From Rhabdophis nuchalis (Eukaryota > Chordata > Lepidosauria > Squamata > Natricidae), in the NCBI GenBank assembly GCA_039707465.1, contig CM077649.1, positions 15,910,501-15,974,500 of the forward strand: 64,000 bases of DNA, given 5' to 3'. The position numbers and the translations under genes were made by a program. This document shows positions 35,514 to 46,699 of this stretch, in pieces (the first letter of the stretch is position 1; each line of letters starts with the position of its first letter). The notes below the pieces were generated by a model. It was not told where the DNA came from, made no database searches, and was given only the letters and a program-made list of their open reading frames with translations.

Positions 35514-36300
35514 TTCTACAAAATTATTGTTGATGGCTAACCGGATTATAATGATTTGTGAGCCAGAATATTTGAAGATAGGTTTTTGAAAGCTTAACTT
35601 TTCATTTCATCAGAACACATTATTCAAAACAGAAAGGAGGCATTTTCCCATAGTGATGGATAGTACAAGTGGGTTTCACAAATGGATCTATGGTGCCATG
35701 GTTTCTGCAGGAACAAGTAGAATCAGTGGTATGAATCCTGGTTCATACGATCTGGTACATTGTAGTCACGTTTTACAAATCCCCACAGTATTGCTCACGT
35801 AACAACCAAAATGGAAGCTACTTCATGGCATTGATTGATATGTGAATCATGACCCAAGCAACCATTTTCTGTAAATGACAATTCTGCTTCTTCACTGGAT
35901 TGAATGTGTCTTCCCACTGATTTGGAGAATCGCCGTTTATAATCTAGTCTCTCCAGTGGAACTATTGTGAATCTCTGTGATTTTATCTAGAACTTTAAAT
36001 CAGAAATAGTATACGATCTTTCCAAATTAAAAAATGAATGGTATAAGTGGAAGCAGTAGTCAATGTTAATTGACATTTAAAAAGCATGCTGTGTGATAGC
36101 CTGTGATAATATTTTCAGTTGATGACAAATGAGATTAGTTGGTGATCTCACCAACTGAGATTAGTTGGTAAAATTGATATTGTTTAAAGAAAAGCAAAGG
36201 AAAATGGAAACATACTATATATTTTGATTATCTGAAGCGTACTGTGGTCTCTTATATCCAGTTTTGAGATCACAAGTGGAAACAAAAATAACTGGCAGAT

Positions 36301-36322
36301 GTGTGTGTGTGTGTGTGTGTGT
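36301..36322. repeat. (GT)n microsatellite
   Basis: Eleven GT units directly next to the terminal GTTAGG of the hammerhead-linked repeat. Confidence 0.95.
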
Positions 36323-36640
36323 TAGGTTTTTGAGCTGATCAATAAATAAATCAGGGAGACTAGGATAGATCTATTTCGAGCTATTTAGCTCTCATCAGCT
36401 AGCCATATCCTTACTGGGATTTGAACCAGGGAAGCATTACATGTGAGGCAGCTGCAATTGCCACCAGACCACTGGCTCTTATCCTGATCAGCATTAAGGG
36501 AGGAGACATACTGTTTCCTTTTCTGCCTTTCGGCTCATCACCAGAGACCATCTAGACAGAAAGCCATGAGTTCCGTTGTGTGATTTTTTAAATATGTGTG
36601 TTGATCAGCTCATAAAACTAACACACACACAAACATATAT
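36319..36640 (-). mobile_element. Retroelement-like repeat with tRNA-like promoter and hammerhead ribozyme
   Basis: Bounded by inverted ends TGTTAGGTTTTTGAGCTGAT (left) and the complement of TGATCAGCTCATAAAACTAA (right). On the minus strand it has, in order: a block shared with 6200-6485; a tRNA-like part with A-box-like TGGTCTGGTGG (36463-36473) and B-box-like GGTTCAAATCC (36418-36428); and a hammerhead fold (36358-36404). A nonautonomous SINE- or Penelope-related element is the best guess. No protein is encoded. Confidence 0.6.
36358..36404 (-). ncRNA. Type I hammerhead ribozyme
   Basis: Minus strand: stem I strand GGCUAG (36404-36399), core CUGAUGA (36398-36392), stem II GAGCU-AAAU-AGCUC (36391-36378), core GAAA (36377-36374), stem III AUA/UAU closed by GAUC (36374-36365), cleavage-site C at 36364, stem I return strand CUAGUC (36363-36358) with one G-U pair. 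All invariant residues are present. The minimal stem III is the form seen in Penelope-like elements and retrozymes. Cleavage is predicted between 36364 and 36363. Confidence 0.75.
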
Positions 36641-37469
36641 ATATACATCACAACAGCCTTGTTGGTAGAAAACTATATTGTTGCTTTTGCCTATTACTTG
36701 GGAATGTCAAACCTTTTGTGGATTAGCATTACTGCTCCTGGTAACGTTTCTTCTTAAAATAGAGTTTGTGATTTGGGTCACAGCAGGTCTCGCAAGCAAT
36801 GACATTACATCTCTTGGGTGATAAACTTCTTTCTCTCCAGGCCACTATTGTTGAAAGGCCTTCTTATTCTCTACTGAAAGCATCCTGCTGGATATATGAA
36901 AAGACATGCTTGACCATAATAATGGTTTGTGCAAAGGTTCCTTAGCATTTTCATAATGTCTAATTCGCAAAGGTTGTGTGCTTTGGTGAAAAGAAAGCAT
37001 ATTCACTCTTACTCATTCTTGTGCACCATCAAATCCTGTAGGGCTCCCAATGGTTAACTTGTTTGTACAGGTAAACAACCGTGGAAGGTAACATGAACAC
37101 CATTGTGGTAAAGAAGAATAAAATTAAATAAATCAAACTGTAGTAAGCACACATCAGCAATATATACATACCTTGAGGTTAGATGGCACAGTCAACGTAT
37201 AAGTGCTCTGTGAAAGTTTTGAGCGTCTTGCTGAACCAGATAAAAAAGGAAGACAAGACTAACAGAGTCCAGGAGCTGCTACACTGACTGTCCCTATGAA
37301 CTGATTATGCTTCTGATCCCTAAACTGATTTTTCGGACAAAGGATTGTGAAATGGCACATGGGGAGTGGAGGGGGAAGCATATCTGTGCCCTTTCCTCTC
37401 TTAACAGGGGCTATGGGTTGTCAAAGGAAGTGGCTTTACGAAGATTTGTAATGGGGTGATACTCTACGG

Positions 37470-37604
37470 CAGGGGTCTCCAACCTTTGCAACTTTAAGTC
37501 TGAAGGACTTCAGCTCCCAGACTTCTCCAGCCAGCTTTGCTGGCTAGAGAAGTCTGGGAGCTGAAGTCCTTCAGACTTAAAGTTGCAAAGGTTGGAGACC
37601 CCTG
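37470..37604. mobile_element. hAT hairpin MITE, subfamily A
   Basis: 135 bp. Perfect target duplication CTCTACGG (37462-37469, 37605-37612), central TA. Shares the ACTTCTCC variant with 10405-10539, so the two probably derive from one source. Confidence 0.95.
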
Positions 37605-38260
37605 CTCTACGGCATGGCTTGATATATGCAGAGGCCCTCTTCCGGTATTATAAAAATCCTTTGAAAAGCATAAGCCACATAGCCCAATTTAAGAAATTTC
37701 TCTTGCCTTCATTGGTGTGGGTTGGGGAATATTTCCAATACTGAAAGCATTTTCTTTTTTTTTAAAAAAAAGATATCCCCTGAAAAACAGTGCGTTTGCT
37801 ATGGCAAAAAGCACCTTCTCTTTAGTTTCCATGGTAAATACTCCCCCGTAATTGAGTCATAGACACAGGAGGTTCTATAAAAGAAACAAATGTCTCGAGC
37901 CCACCTAGGAAGGTTGCCTGTGTTAGTAGAGTACGTACTTTTCACAACAAATACCAGTGGTAGAACCAAAACGCATAAAGGCAAAACGGTTTAACACCTC
38001 TGTTGTGTACCTCCTTAGGGACGATCAAAATGATTCATAAACATCTGGACTTTTAAAAATGTTTAATTCTACCAATTTTTGTAAGAAAATAATTGAGCCA
38101 GTTTAAGCAAGAGATTAGCAGGGGTCGGGGCCTTGGTATGTTGGAGATCAGTGGGAGGGAAAATAACAGGATTTGGTGTAACATTGTTAAAAGAGATCCA
38201 TTATGATGTATTCAGAATTTTCTATTGCTTTCTTATTTTGTACAGAAGATAATTCCTTTT

Positions 38261-39050
38261 CAGCAGGGAGCTGAGGAACTCTGGCTAACTTGAAATACCA
38301 GCACTACTGATACTAATAAAATACGCTGTCTTGTTTCAATCCATACACAGAAAAGTTTTAAGGGCTTTATTGATAGTCCCAGCCGGTAATGAGAATTTCC
38401 CCACTTTCCCACTGGCACCCAAGCCAAAGTACTGTTGAGTCCAGCAATGCTCAATTTAGGCAAGGATACTCAATTCAAAAGCAGAAGCAAAGGCAAGGCG
38501 ATAGCCCACAAAGTCCATAATCCAGGTCCAATCCGCAGTCCAAGGTATGAGTCCAAAATCCATGAGCAACTCTGAAATCCAATTGCAGCACAGTCCAGAG
38601 TCCAGGAAAATGAAATCACAAAGGCAAGCCATGCACGCAGAAGGAGAATGGGTGGTTGCTTCCAATAACCCCTGTTCCACTTGTCCAAATAAATAGGTGC
38701 TCACTGGTGTTTCCTTGCGAGTAGGCTCGCCAATCTCCATTGAGTCTGCCACCCTTCTGACCTGCACATCTGCAGATCAGGTGGAGGAGGCAATTCTTCC
38801 TCATCCCCACTGGCCACCTACAGCTGTGCACCTTCTCTACCCTGAACTTCCGGAAGGGACTCTGAGCTTTCCTGATGCAGCTGTACTTCTTTTCCTTCTC
38901 CAGCTGGGCATTCATCAGGTTGCCCCTTGAGAGACCCTTCTGCTGTGCCTTGCCTCTCTATTCCTGGCTTGGAGCCCTCATTAACTTCCTAGTGCTTCTC
39001 TGTACACCCCCCCCCCCCTCCTCCAAGTCTACAGAGTCATCACATATACT
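38261..39050 (-). mobile_element. Candidate solo LTR
   Basis: On the minus strand a U3-like segment with many TGGACT/GGACTC repeats (38620-38480) leads to an AATAAA signal (complement at 38362-38367, context ATCAATAAAGCCC) and a downstream U5-like part ending near CAGCTCCCTGCTG (38261). No gag/pol is seen beside it. Ends and target duplication are not certain, and family is unassigned. Reading frames in it have no recognised domain. Confidence 0.55.
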
Positions 39051-39716
39051 GCCTTATCACTTCTTATACTGGAGTGGCTACTGAAGATTTTCTGGAGCAA
39101 AACATAATTTTAATTTCTTCCCCTACAAATGTAAGAATTGTACCATTTTTGATTCCCCTCCCCCCAAGTGAGTAAAATTCTAAGGGATTTATTGTGGAAA
39201 CATTTATCTTTTCTTACAATTCCATGTAGAACATACAGAAATGAGATTAAAGCTTTTTGTGAACCATTGTATATTAAATTCTACCCAGAATAGGGTTACC
39301 AGATGTGCGATATGTCTGGTAGGCATGGCCTTAAAATCAAATTTGTCCAGCTTTTTGAGTGCCTTGATTTAAAAAAAAATATTTTCACAACAGTAGTTGT
39401 TCAAACTTTCATCTAGTGCATCTTTGTAAATTGTATGTTTCTTTTCTCTCATCTGCCAACCGATAGACTCAATAGCTAGATTTATGTGAATTAATGTATT
39501 TCCTGATTCCAGCAATCAGCTTCAGTCCAGCCCCTTCAAATCTATTACCACTGTGGTCTGTAGATCGCGTCACTCATCAAAAGTTGAAAAGCACCCCATT
39601 GTGGATTCTGCATTACCACTAGTGTATGTGCTTGAAAGTGAAGATTTGTTAGGAAAAATACTATAAATGAAAAACCAGTCTTTCTGATGCTGATAAAATA
39701 ATTTAATGTACTAGGC

Positions 39717-39850
39717 CAGGGATGTCCAAACTTGGGAACTTTAAGACTTGTGGACTTCAACTCCCAGAATTCCCAGAATTCATAGCTGGCTGGGGAATTC
39801 TGGGAGTTGAAGTCCACAAGTCTTAAAGTTCCCAAGTTTGGACATCCCTG
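39717..39850. mobile_element. hAT hairpin MITE, subfamily B
   Basis: 134 bp, ends CAGGGATGTCCAAACTTGGG and complement. Perfect target duplication TACTAGGC (39709-39716, 39851-39858), central TA. A short AATTCCCAGAATTC repeat asymmetry lies near the centre. Confidence 0.94.
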
Positions 39851-39859
39851 TACTAGGCC

Positions 39860-40960
39860 TAAGAACTTTTTTTTAATGTGATTTATCTTGCAGATGCCAA
39901 GAAAGCTAAACATTTGGTGTGCCCTCCCCTCTCCCTCCATTTCCTATTTTCCAATATGTCTCCTTTTAGCTGTTCAGATATTGGGTAAGTCTAACCCAGA
40001 AGAACAAAGCCAACTGAACTGAATTACATTCCAGTTAGAATGTTGCGTACAGAGAAAATTGCCACACAGTCTAATCCCACCTAGACATTTCAGACGATGA
40101 GGTTTTATTAATACTCCTTCTCTCTTTTCAATTAATGTAGAGTTTGCAAGTTTGCATCTTGAAGGAATGGCTATTACTTTCAATTTTATGCAACAGTGTA
40201 AGACTAAGAGAACAGGTTACAAGTTACAGCAAATCTTAAAAGTTGTACAATATTGACTTACGAAACAGAAGGGTGGGAAGATTTCTCTATCAAGATCAGA
40301 TATTATTGTTGAGCAAATAGTTTAGTTATCTTGTCACTAGGTGTATTTGTTAGCAGGAGAGAATTAGAAGATCTTACTGCGTATTGTGCTTTAATTATAT
40401 TTCAGATCACCGCCTTTCTTTCTCATTAACAATTTAAAATGAAATACTTTAAAAATGAAAAGAAAGATGGCTCTCAGAAGCGTTCAGAAATTTTTCCTGT
40501 TTTGGTGGCCATTAAAAATTGCAATAAGTTTAAAAAGTGGGACAATTGGAAAAAAAATAGATGGAAGGTTGAGGTACTTTCTTGTTATCCTGAGTTCTGC
40601 ATCCTAGTCACAAGAGTTTTACTGTTTTTCAAGTTACTTTCTAAGGTTATGATTATGCTGAATTTGAGATGCTTGTAAAGAGAGAGATACATTTCTCAAA
40701 CGCACTTCAACAGCAGAGGTGATTACCATCTTTTTATTATGCCTAAAGGAATATGGTCAGTTATGATGAGCACTTTAAAAGACTCCTGTCTATTTTGGCA
40801 ATCTTGAAAGCTAGTTTACTAGTCAAGAAAAAAGCTCATAAGACCTATTGAAACTGATTCAGAAATATTTCAGGACCATAGCTATAGTCGCCTACTCTTT
40901 CATTGTGGATAAGAAAAAGTTACCAGTTTCTTAAATATGTCAGGAACTCCATCATCTAGA
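39860..40960. other. Unique DNA
   Basis: No gene or element recognised. Confidence 0.5.
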
Positions 40961-40962
40961 GC

Positions 40963-41120
40963 AGCGGTCCCTAACCTTTGTGACTTAGTGCTCTGATTGG
41001 ATGGATTGAGAGGGGAACCAGTTCATATGACTGGTGGGCATGGAAGATTTTATACGTGCTTAACCATCCTGGGCTGCAAATATAAAGGGACACCACTGGC
41101 TGAAAGATTCTGTCCCTGTG
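40963..41120. mobile_element. Partial hAT-like element
   Basis: Begins CAGCGGTCCCTAACCTTTGT, a hAT-type terminus like that at 7206, then GAGAGGGGAACCAGTTCATA. No matching right terminus was found, so it is truncated. Confidence 0.4.
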
Positions 41121-41431
41121 ATTTTGGAAAAGTGGAAACCTCTGGTCCCGTCCTTCTTTGCTGCCCTTTTTGTAGGCAAAATGTATTTTCCCAAGAATTA
41201 ATAGGTAACCTGGCCATTCTGTTTATCTTCAGTGGTTGCTTAAAGATGACAGATTATAGGCACAGTGCAGGTAGCACACATTCTCCCCATCAGCACTAAA
41301 GATTTGCTGGAACTTGATGGATCATCCACTACAACCATTTTATATAACTAACGCATCAAATATTTTGATATCATCACCCTGTTGCATTTTAGTTCCTAAG
41401 AACTATAGGTTTCACAATGTAAAGATGAATA

Positions 41432-41797
41432 GAGCCGTGGTGGCGCAGTGATTAGAATATAATATTGCAGGCTAACTTACTGCTCACTGCCAGGAGTTCA
41501 ATTCTGACTCAGAGTTCACTCAGTCTTCCATCAAGGTCAGTAAAATGAGGATCAGGATTGCTGGGGGCAATATGCTGACTCTATAAACCAGGGGTGTCCA
41601 AACTTGGGAACTTTAAGACCCGTGGACTTCAACTCCCAGAATTCCCCAGCCAGCATGGCTGGCTGGGGAATTCTGGGAGTTGAAGTCCACGGGTCTTAAA
41701 GTTCCCAAGTTTGGACACGCTTGCTATAAACTCTGTAAACAAAGAGGACTGTAAAGCACTGTGAAGTGGCATATAAGTCTAAGTGCTATTGCTATTT
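41432..41797 (+). mobile_element. tRNA-derived squamate SINE, interrupted by a MITE
   Basis: Head GAGCCGTGGTGGCGCAGTGA has a tRNA-like A box and CAGGAGTTCAATTC a degraded B box. Body CTTCCATCAAGGTCAGTAAAATGAGGATCAG and GGGGGCAATATGCTGACTCT, tail CACTGTGAAGTGGCATATAA GTCTAAGTGCTATTGCTATT. The MITE 41589-41723 divides the body. Confidence 0.85.
41589..41723. mobile_element. hAT hairpin MITE, subfamily B, nested in SINE
   Basis: 135 bp. Perfect target duplication CTATAAAC (41581-41588, 41724-41731), central TA. Excision in silico restores the SINE phrase GACTCTATAAACTCTG. Confidence 0.95.
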
Positions 41798-41930
41798 TAT
41801 TATAGGCCGTGCCCTTGTTTTATGTGATAGATAAGTTGTCAAATTAGGATTTCAACATTGTTTTTATTCTGAAATTTTAACTAGATTTTTGAATATTTTT
41901 AATTGTATTGGTTCTTGGCTGTAATAAATA

Positions 41931-42491
41931 CTGTATTTTTTGGCGCATAAGACACATCTTCCCTCAGCCCAAAAGAGGATGAAAATCTGGGTATGTTTTA
42001 TACACTGAATACAGCATTTTTGGCTTCCCAAAACCCCGCCCTGCACATCCTGTTTTTCACAAAAAACGAGGCATGCAGAGGATTTGGGAGGCCTGTAGAA
42101 TGATCCTGGGGGCTGGGAAGGACAAAAATGAATGAAAACAGGCCCGTTTTTCACAAAAATTGGGGTGTTTTTGTCCTTCCAAGCCCCCAGGAGCACTGTA
42201 CAGGTCTCCCAAGCCCTCTGCATACCCCGCTTTTGCAAAAATAAGGTCTGCTTTCATGAAAAATGGACCCAATTTTCACCTCTCAAATCCCCCATGCGCC
42301 ACTTTTTTGCCCTCCCAACCCCCCAGGAGTACTCTGGAGTATTTTCACAAAAAATGGGGTGTGCAGAGGGTTTGGGAGGCCTGCACAATGCTCCTGGAGG
42401 CTGGGAAGGGCAAAACCTTAAAAAAAAATTGCCTCTTCAAAATCTTGGTGTGTCTTATACTCCCATGCGTCTCATAGTCTGAAAAATACGG
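41931..42491. mobile_element. TA-flanked mariner-like MITE, 561 bp
   Basis: Ends CTGTATTTTTTGGCGCATAA and the complement-type TAGTCTGAAAAATACGG, TA on both sides (41929-41930, 42492-42493). Inside, a ~75-bp block (CCC/CAGGAGCA..., GGTTTGGGAGGCCTG) occurs three times in alternating orientation, so the interior folds back. No transposase. Confidence 0.8.
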
Positions 42492-42549
42492 TACTTTGTT
42501 TGATTTATATTTGCTTACTAAATACAAATGCAGCATGAATTTAGCAGTA

Positions 42550-42940
42550 CAGATAGCACTCAATTTGTTTTAACAGAAGTTTGAAGCTCCAATTGTGCTA
42601 AAGCAAAGTGATTGTCTGCATTTATGACTTTGCAGTATCCCTGCAATCACATGATCAAAATATAGATGCTTGGCAACCCGTATTTGTTTATGACAGTTAC
42701 AGTGTCCCAGGTTCACACGACTGCCATTTGCAATCTTTCCAGGGGGGTTCCCAACAAGCAAAACCAATGGGACAATCTGCTTTCAGTTAACCACTGTATG
42801 ACTTGCTTCATAATTGTGGTGGTGATTTGCTTAACAACTGTGACCAAAGTCATAAAAGTGGACATGATTCATTTAATGACAGCATTGCTTTGTGATGGAG
42901 ATTCTGTTCTCAATTGTAGTCCTAAGTCAAGGGTTACCTA
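42550..42940. mobile_element. Mariner-like MITE, CAGRTAG..CTACCTG family
   Basis: Left end CAGATAGCACTCAATTTG, right end TCCTAAGTCAAGGGTTACCT with TA around it. Interior ATCACATGATCAAAATATAG and CTTAACAACTGTGACCAAAG blocks are shared with the copy at 59791-60187, which lies in the opposite orientation. Confidence 0.75.
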
Positions 42941-43102
42941 TATTCCTATTTAAAAGAAAATACTCAAACCATATATTCTTATCAAAATAATAAACCCAGC
43001 TCATTTACTGTTAAGCAATTACTGTTAAGAAGATCTGAAGGAACAAGACAGGACAATATGTGTTATCTTTGGAATAGAATCTTATTTCGTTATGAGCGTG
43101 AC

Positions 43103-43104
<2 letters not shown>

Positions 43105-43151
<47 letters not shown>
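43105..43151. repeat. (CA)n microsatellite
   Basis: About 23 CA units, uninterrupted. Confidence 0.97.
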
Positions 43152-43152
<1 letters not shown>

Positions 43153-43602
43153 TAAAAAAACGTTCAGAGATTGATGGCATAAGGTTTTTTTTTTACTCTC
43201 TAGGGAGAATGTCTGACTTGCAGTGAGTGAGTGAGTTGGATTTCAAGCTTGGCTGACCAAGACGTTGTTAATAAAAACTGCCAGTAAGGAATGCCATATT
43301 GCAGCAATTAATCATCTGTCTCTAATATTTTCTACTTGCACGTGAATAAGTGACCCATACTAGAAAGTAAAGGTTGGTAGCTCTCTTCATAAGTGCCAAA
43401 AGTACCAAAAGACACTTTATTCAGCTATGGAATTATTATTTAGTAGACTGTTTTCAATTTGCCATGATGTCTGTGTCTTTTGTCTTGATACTTTTGTACT
43501 TTTAAAATTGTTATTTTCTTGTTGCAAACATCGTATATGTTACAATTGGCCCATAAGTGTCTGCTTCTTTTTGTAATAATATTTCTCTTCATCTTTCTAG
43601 GT

Positions 43603-43699
43603 CAACGTTTCTCAACCTTGGCAACTTTAAAATGTGTGGACTTCCAAATTGGCTGGGGAATTAAACACATCTTAAAGTTGCCAAGGTTGAGAAACACTG
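43603..43699. mobile_element. hAT hairpin MITE, subfamily D, shortened
   Basis: 97 bp; ends CAACGTTTCTCAACCTTGGC and complement. The palindrome centre has lost about 40 bp. Flanks TTCTAGGT/ATCTAAGT (43595-43602, 43700-43707) match at 6 of 8 with central TA, so it is older than most copies. Confidence 0.85.
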
Positions 43700-43709
43700 A
43701 TCTAAGTCA

Positions 43710-45160
43710 TACATGAAAATCTCTGTGCTATTTGATCAATCTTTATAAAGACATCCAAATGAACTTTCTGAGAATCATTCACAATTCATGACTACAAAGG
43801 AAGAAATGTTTGGTTTTCCTTTGGAATGTTATATCTATTTATATAGCTTCTAAAGTGCAATCTTTGTACCTTTAGATGATTCTGAACTGACATTTTATAT
43901 TTATTACATCATTGATTACTTTGATATTTGGAAGCTTAGCACTTTTTTCTGATAATTTTTTTAGGGGAAATAAGCTTTGGACAAAATGAGCAAATTGTCA
44001 GGAGGCCACAGTTACTCTAATATGACATATGGTACTTATCATTTGAATTTCCATTAAAAAAAATTTATTGGAAACTTTTTCAACAGAATTAAAAACCGTA
44101 CAAATTTTAAGAATAATATAAGAAAAGTAATAAAGTGAAAATATAGAAAAAAGTAGAAATAGAAAAGAAAAAAAGGAAAAAGAAAAGAAAAGACAAATTT
44201 AGTGGCTTCTGGTCTTTTTGACAGAAATTATAGATACATTTATATTTTACTCTCTCTCTAAGTTTACATCATTTTCTTCTTTCTAATTTCCAAACATATA
44301 AATCCCAAATTTATTTTTCCCCTTTCAGCAAAAACTTCGTAAGAGGTTTTCAGTCACCAATAAATGTAGCCATTGATTTTTCTGTAATTAAACAAGTTCA
44401 TTTTGTCTTCTCTGCTAGTTCAGTCATTTTTACCAAACAATCCTACAATGTGTATTTCAGAGTCTTTCCATTTTTGTACATAAAATAGTCTTATAGTTGT
44501 AATCATATACAAAAATAATCTTTCATGTCTCTTTTCTAATTGTCCATTAAACCCTCCAAGAAAGTTCTGGTTTCAATTGAATGTTGATTTGTGTGTGTGT
44601 ATATCTGTCTGTATGTCTGTATATGCTATATATGGATGGATGGATGTGAACCCGAAAATTGCTTTTCAACCAACTTTCCCTGGAAGATCTCAATGTTTGT
44701 TTAATTAATTCCACATAATGCCGAAAGTATTTTTGCCTTGCCAAAATCTTTCTCTCAAATTTAATACCGTCCCCTTTATCTTGATTATATTCTTTGCTGT
44801 TTTGAAATATTTAAAAGTGTTATTTTCCTCTTTATTTCACTTTCTATAACTCAGAAGAAAGGCTAACTCACCAAGAAGTTTTCTTTGACCTGTTGTTTTC
44901 AGAGAGCTCTTTTCAATTGTAAATTGATTATATTCCAAAGATTAAGAATTAATTAACAATGTGGATTGGTCATATTTAGTGTCATTCAAGCGAGCTGTTT
45001 CTCTCATGACCTTCCAGCTACCTACAAGAAGACCACAACACTTCTATCCTCCAGTAGCCAGTCTGCAGATGGGCAAAGTCTTGTTCTCTCCTTTCTAGTA
45101 TGCACGAGAATTTCACCTGGAAGCAAATCATTTGAATTGTCTTATTATTATTAGTATTAT
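43710..45160. other. AT-rich DNA, possible LINE 3' UTR at 44050-44560
   Basis: No gene recognised. 44050-44200 is A-rich after AAATTTATTGGAAAC, and 44330-44440 has patterned TTTTACCAAAC text that resembles old LINE 3' UTR sequence, unassigned. (TGTR)n and GGAT repeats lie at 44590-44646. Confidence 0.4.
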
Positions 45161-45164
45161 TATT

Positions 45165-45672
45165 GTTAATTATCACCTTCAAAGCGCTCCATGGCACAGG
45201 ACCTAGTTATTTGCGGGATCGTATCCTGCCCCACACATCCCTTCGGCCGATTCGCTCCCACAGAGAGGGACTTCTCCGGGTGCCGTCCACTAGGCTGTGC
45301 CAACGGGCGATGCCCAGGGGAAGGGCCTTCTCTGTGGCGGGCCCGACCCTCTGGAATGACCTTCCCCCTGACATTAGAACGACCACGGATCTCCGCTCCT
45401 TCCGCCAGAAACTCAAAACCCACTTGTTTCATCTAGCCGGCCTGGCCTAACTCCAGCTTTCCCACCTCAGTTTGTATTTTTAAATTTTGTGATTTGGTTT
45501 TAAGGTTAAATTTTTAATTTTTATAAATTTGTACAGGGGTTTATTTAATTCGATTTTAGTTATATGTATGTTGATTGTATGGTTTTAATTTGTACCTGTA
45601 CACCGCCCCGAGTCCCTTCGGGGAGAGGGGGCGGTCTAGAAGTCCAATAAATAATAAATAAAATAATAATGA
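45165..45672 (+). mobile_element. CR1 LINE 3' end
   Basis: One uninterrupted frame (45163-45450) gives the CR1 C-terminus: ITFKALHGTGPSYLRD, RSHREGLLRVPSTRLCQRA, GRAFSVAGPTLWNDLPPD, LFHLAGLA. The 3' UTR with ACACCGCCCCGAGTCCC (45600-45616) ends in an ATAAATAATAAA tail. 5'-truncated; a (TTA)n tract precedes it. Confidence 0.92.
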
Positions 45673-45941
45673 ATTGACTTAGAAAATTTATATTAACAAA
45701 AGTTTACTTAATGGATCTTCTGCTGGAAAGATTAGTAGGAAAGAGTAACCAATGAGCCATCGTAATAAAATTATTGGGAAAGTTGAGAATTGCTATTCAT
45801 ATAGATCAATCTCTATAGGTTGCTGGTCTCAAAAGGTAGATTTATGCTCATTTTTTTCATACTTTACAAGTAATCCGGCCCCATTTTTTTAATAGGAGCA
45901 TATAGGTCAACATGTTTTGCGTGTGAACAAGTAGTATAGCA

Positions 45942-46076
45942 CAGGGGTCTCCAACCTTAGCAACTTTAAGACTTGTGGACTTCAACTTCCAGAATTCCTC
46001 AGCCAGCTTTGCTGGCTGAGGAATTCTGGGAGTTGAAGTCCACAAGTCTTAAAGTTGCCAAGGTTGGAGACCTCTG
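45942..46076. mobile_element. hAT hairpin MITE, subfamily E (A/B mosaic)
   Basis: 135 bp. A-type ends CAGGGGTCTCCAACCTTAGC with a B-type core (GACTTGTGGACTTCAACTTC). Perfect target duplication GTATAGCA (45934-45941, 46077-46084), central TA. Confidence 0.94.
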
Positions 46077-46697
46077 GTATAGCAAACATACCAAATATGT
46101 GAATCACTTCTGTTGTCTTGTAGTACTTACTGTCTAAAATATTTTGAGATTGTATAAGTGCATGCATACTTTTCCTGTGTATGTGTATATTTGTGTGTTT
46201 TCATTATGTCACAAATGACATGAATAATTACAGAGAGATAAACCTGTTGAACTGCCACTCTGCAAACCTGTGGAATCTAGTATTTAAAACAATTGAAGGC
46301 ATAATACCATTTGATTCCGTAGGAAGATTGGAGTCTATGTGTCTGTGTCCTAGTGAGCTAGGCTGAAGATGTTTAATTTAGTTAAAGATGCATTTTTTAG
46401 TTTAGTTTTTTAAAACTTTGCATGCGTGTGCATGACATTGGATTGTTCCTTCTTGACTCCTCCCAGCAGGAGTATCTTAAAAACAACAACAGGAAGTCGA
46501 GTCCCTATGTCTTTAGTGTACATTCAGCATGCGTTGTGAACAATTTGGATTTTGACATCAGTACTTTGTTCTTTGATTCCAGTTCTCGACATATTTGAGA
46601 ACAAGAAGTCAAGAGTTCTTGCTTCACATGCAATACTGAAATAAAACAGAGAGAAGTGGTTTTATTAAGATTTTTCCCCTGTCAGGAGAATATATTA

Positions 46698-46699
46698 AT

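Noticed and set aside
35600..35625. Hammerhead-like CTGATGAAATGAAAAG on the minus strand
   Set aside because: There is no stem II between the core and the GAAA.
36405..36476. Functional tRNA gene
   Set aside because: A and B boxes are present but acceptor and anticodon stems do not form; it is a tRNA-derived repeat head.
43976..44037. TTTTTTTAG acceptor, ATG in good context (MSKLSGGHSYSNMTYG) and a possible GT donor
   Set aside because: The donor (GTACTT) is weak, the peptide is not recognised and the frame stops soon after; without alignment or RNA evidence it cannot be called an exon.
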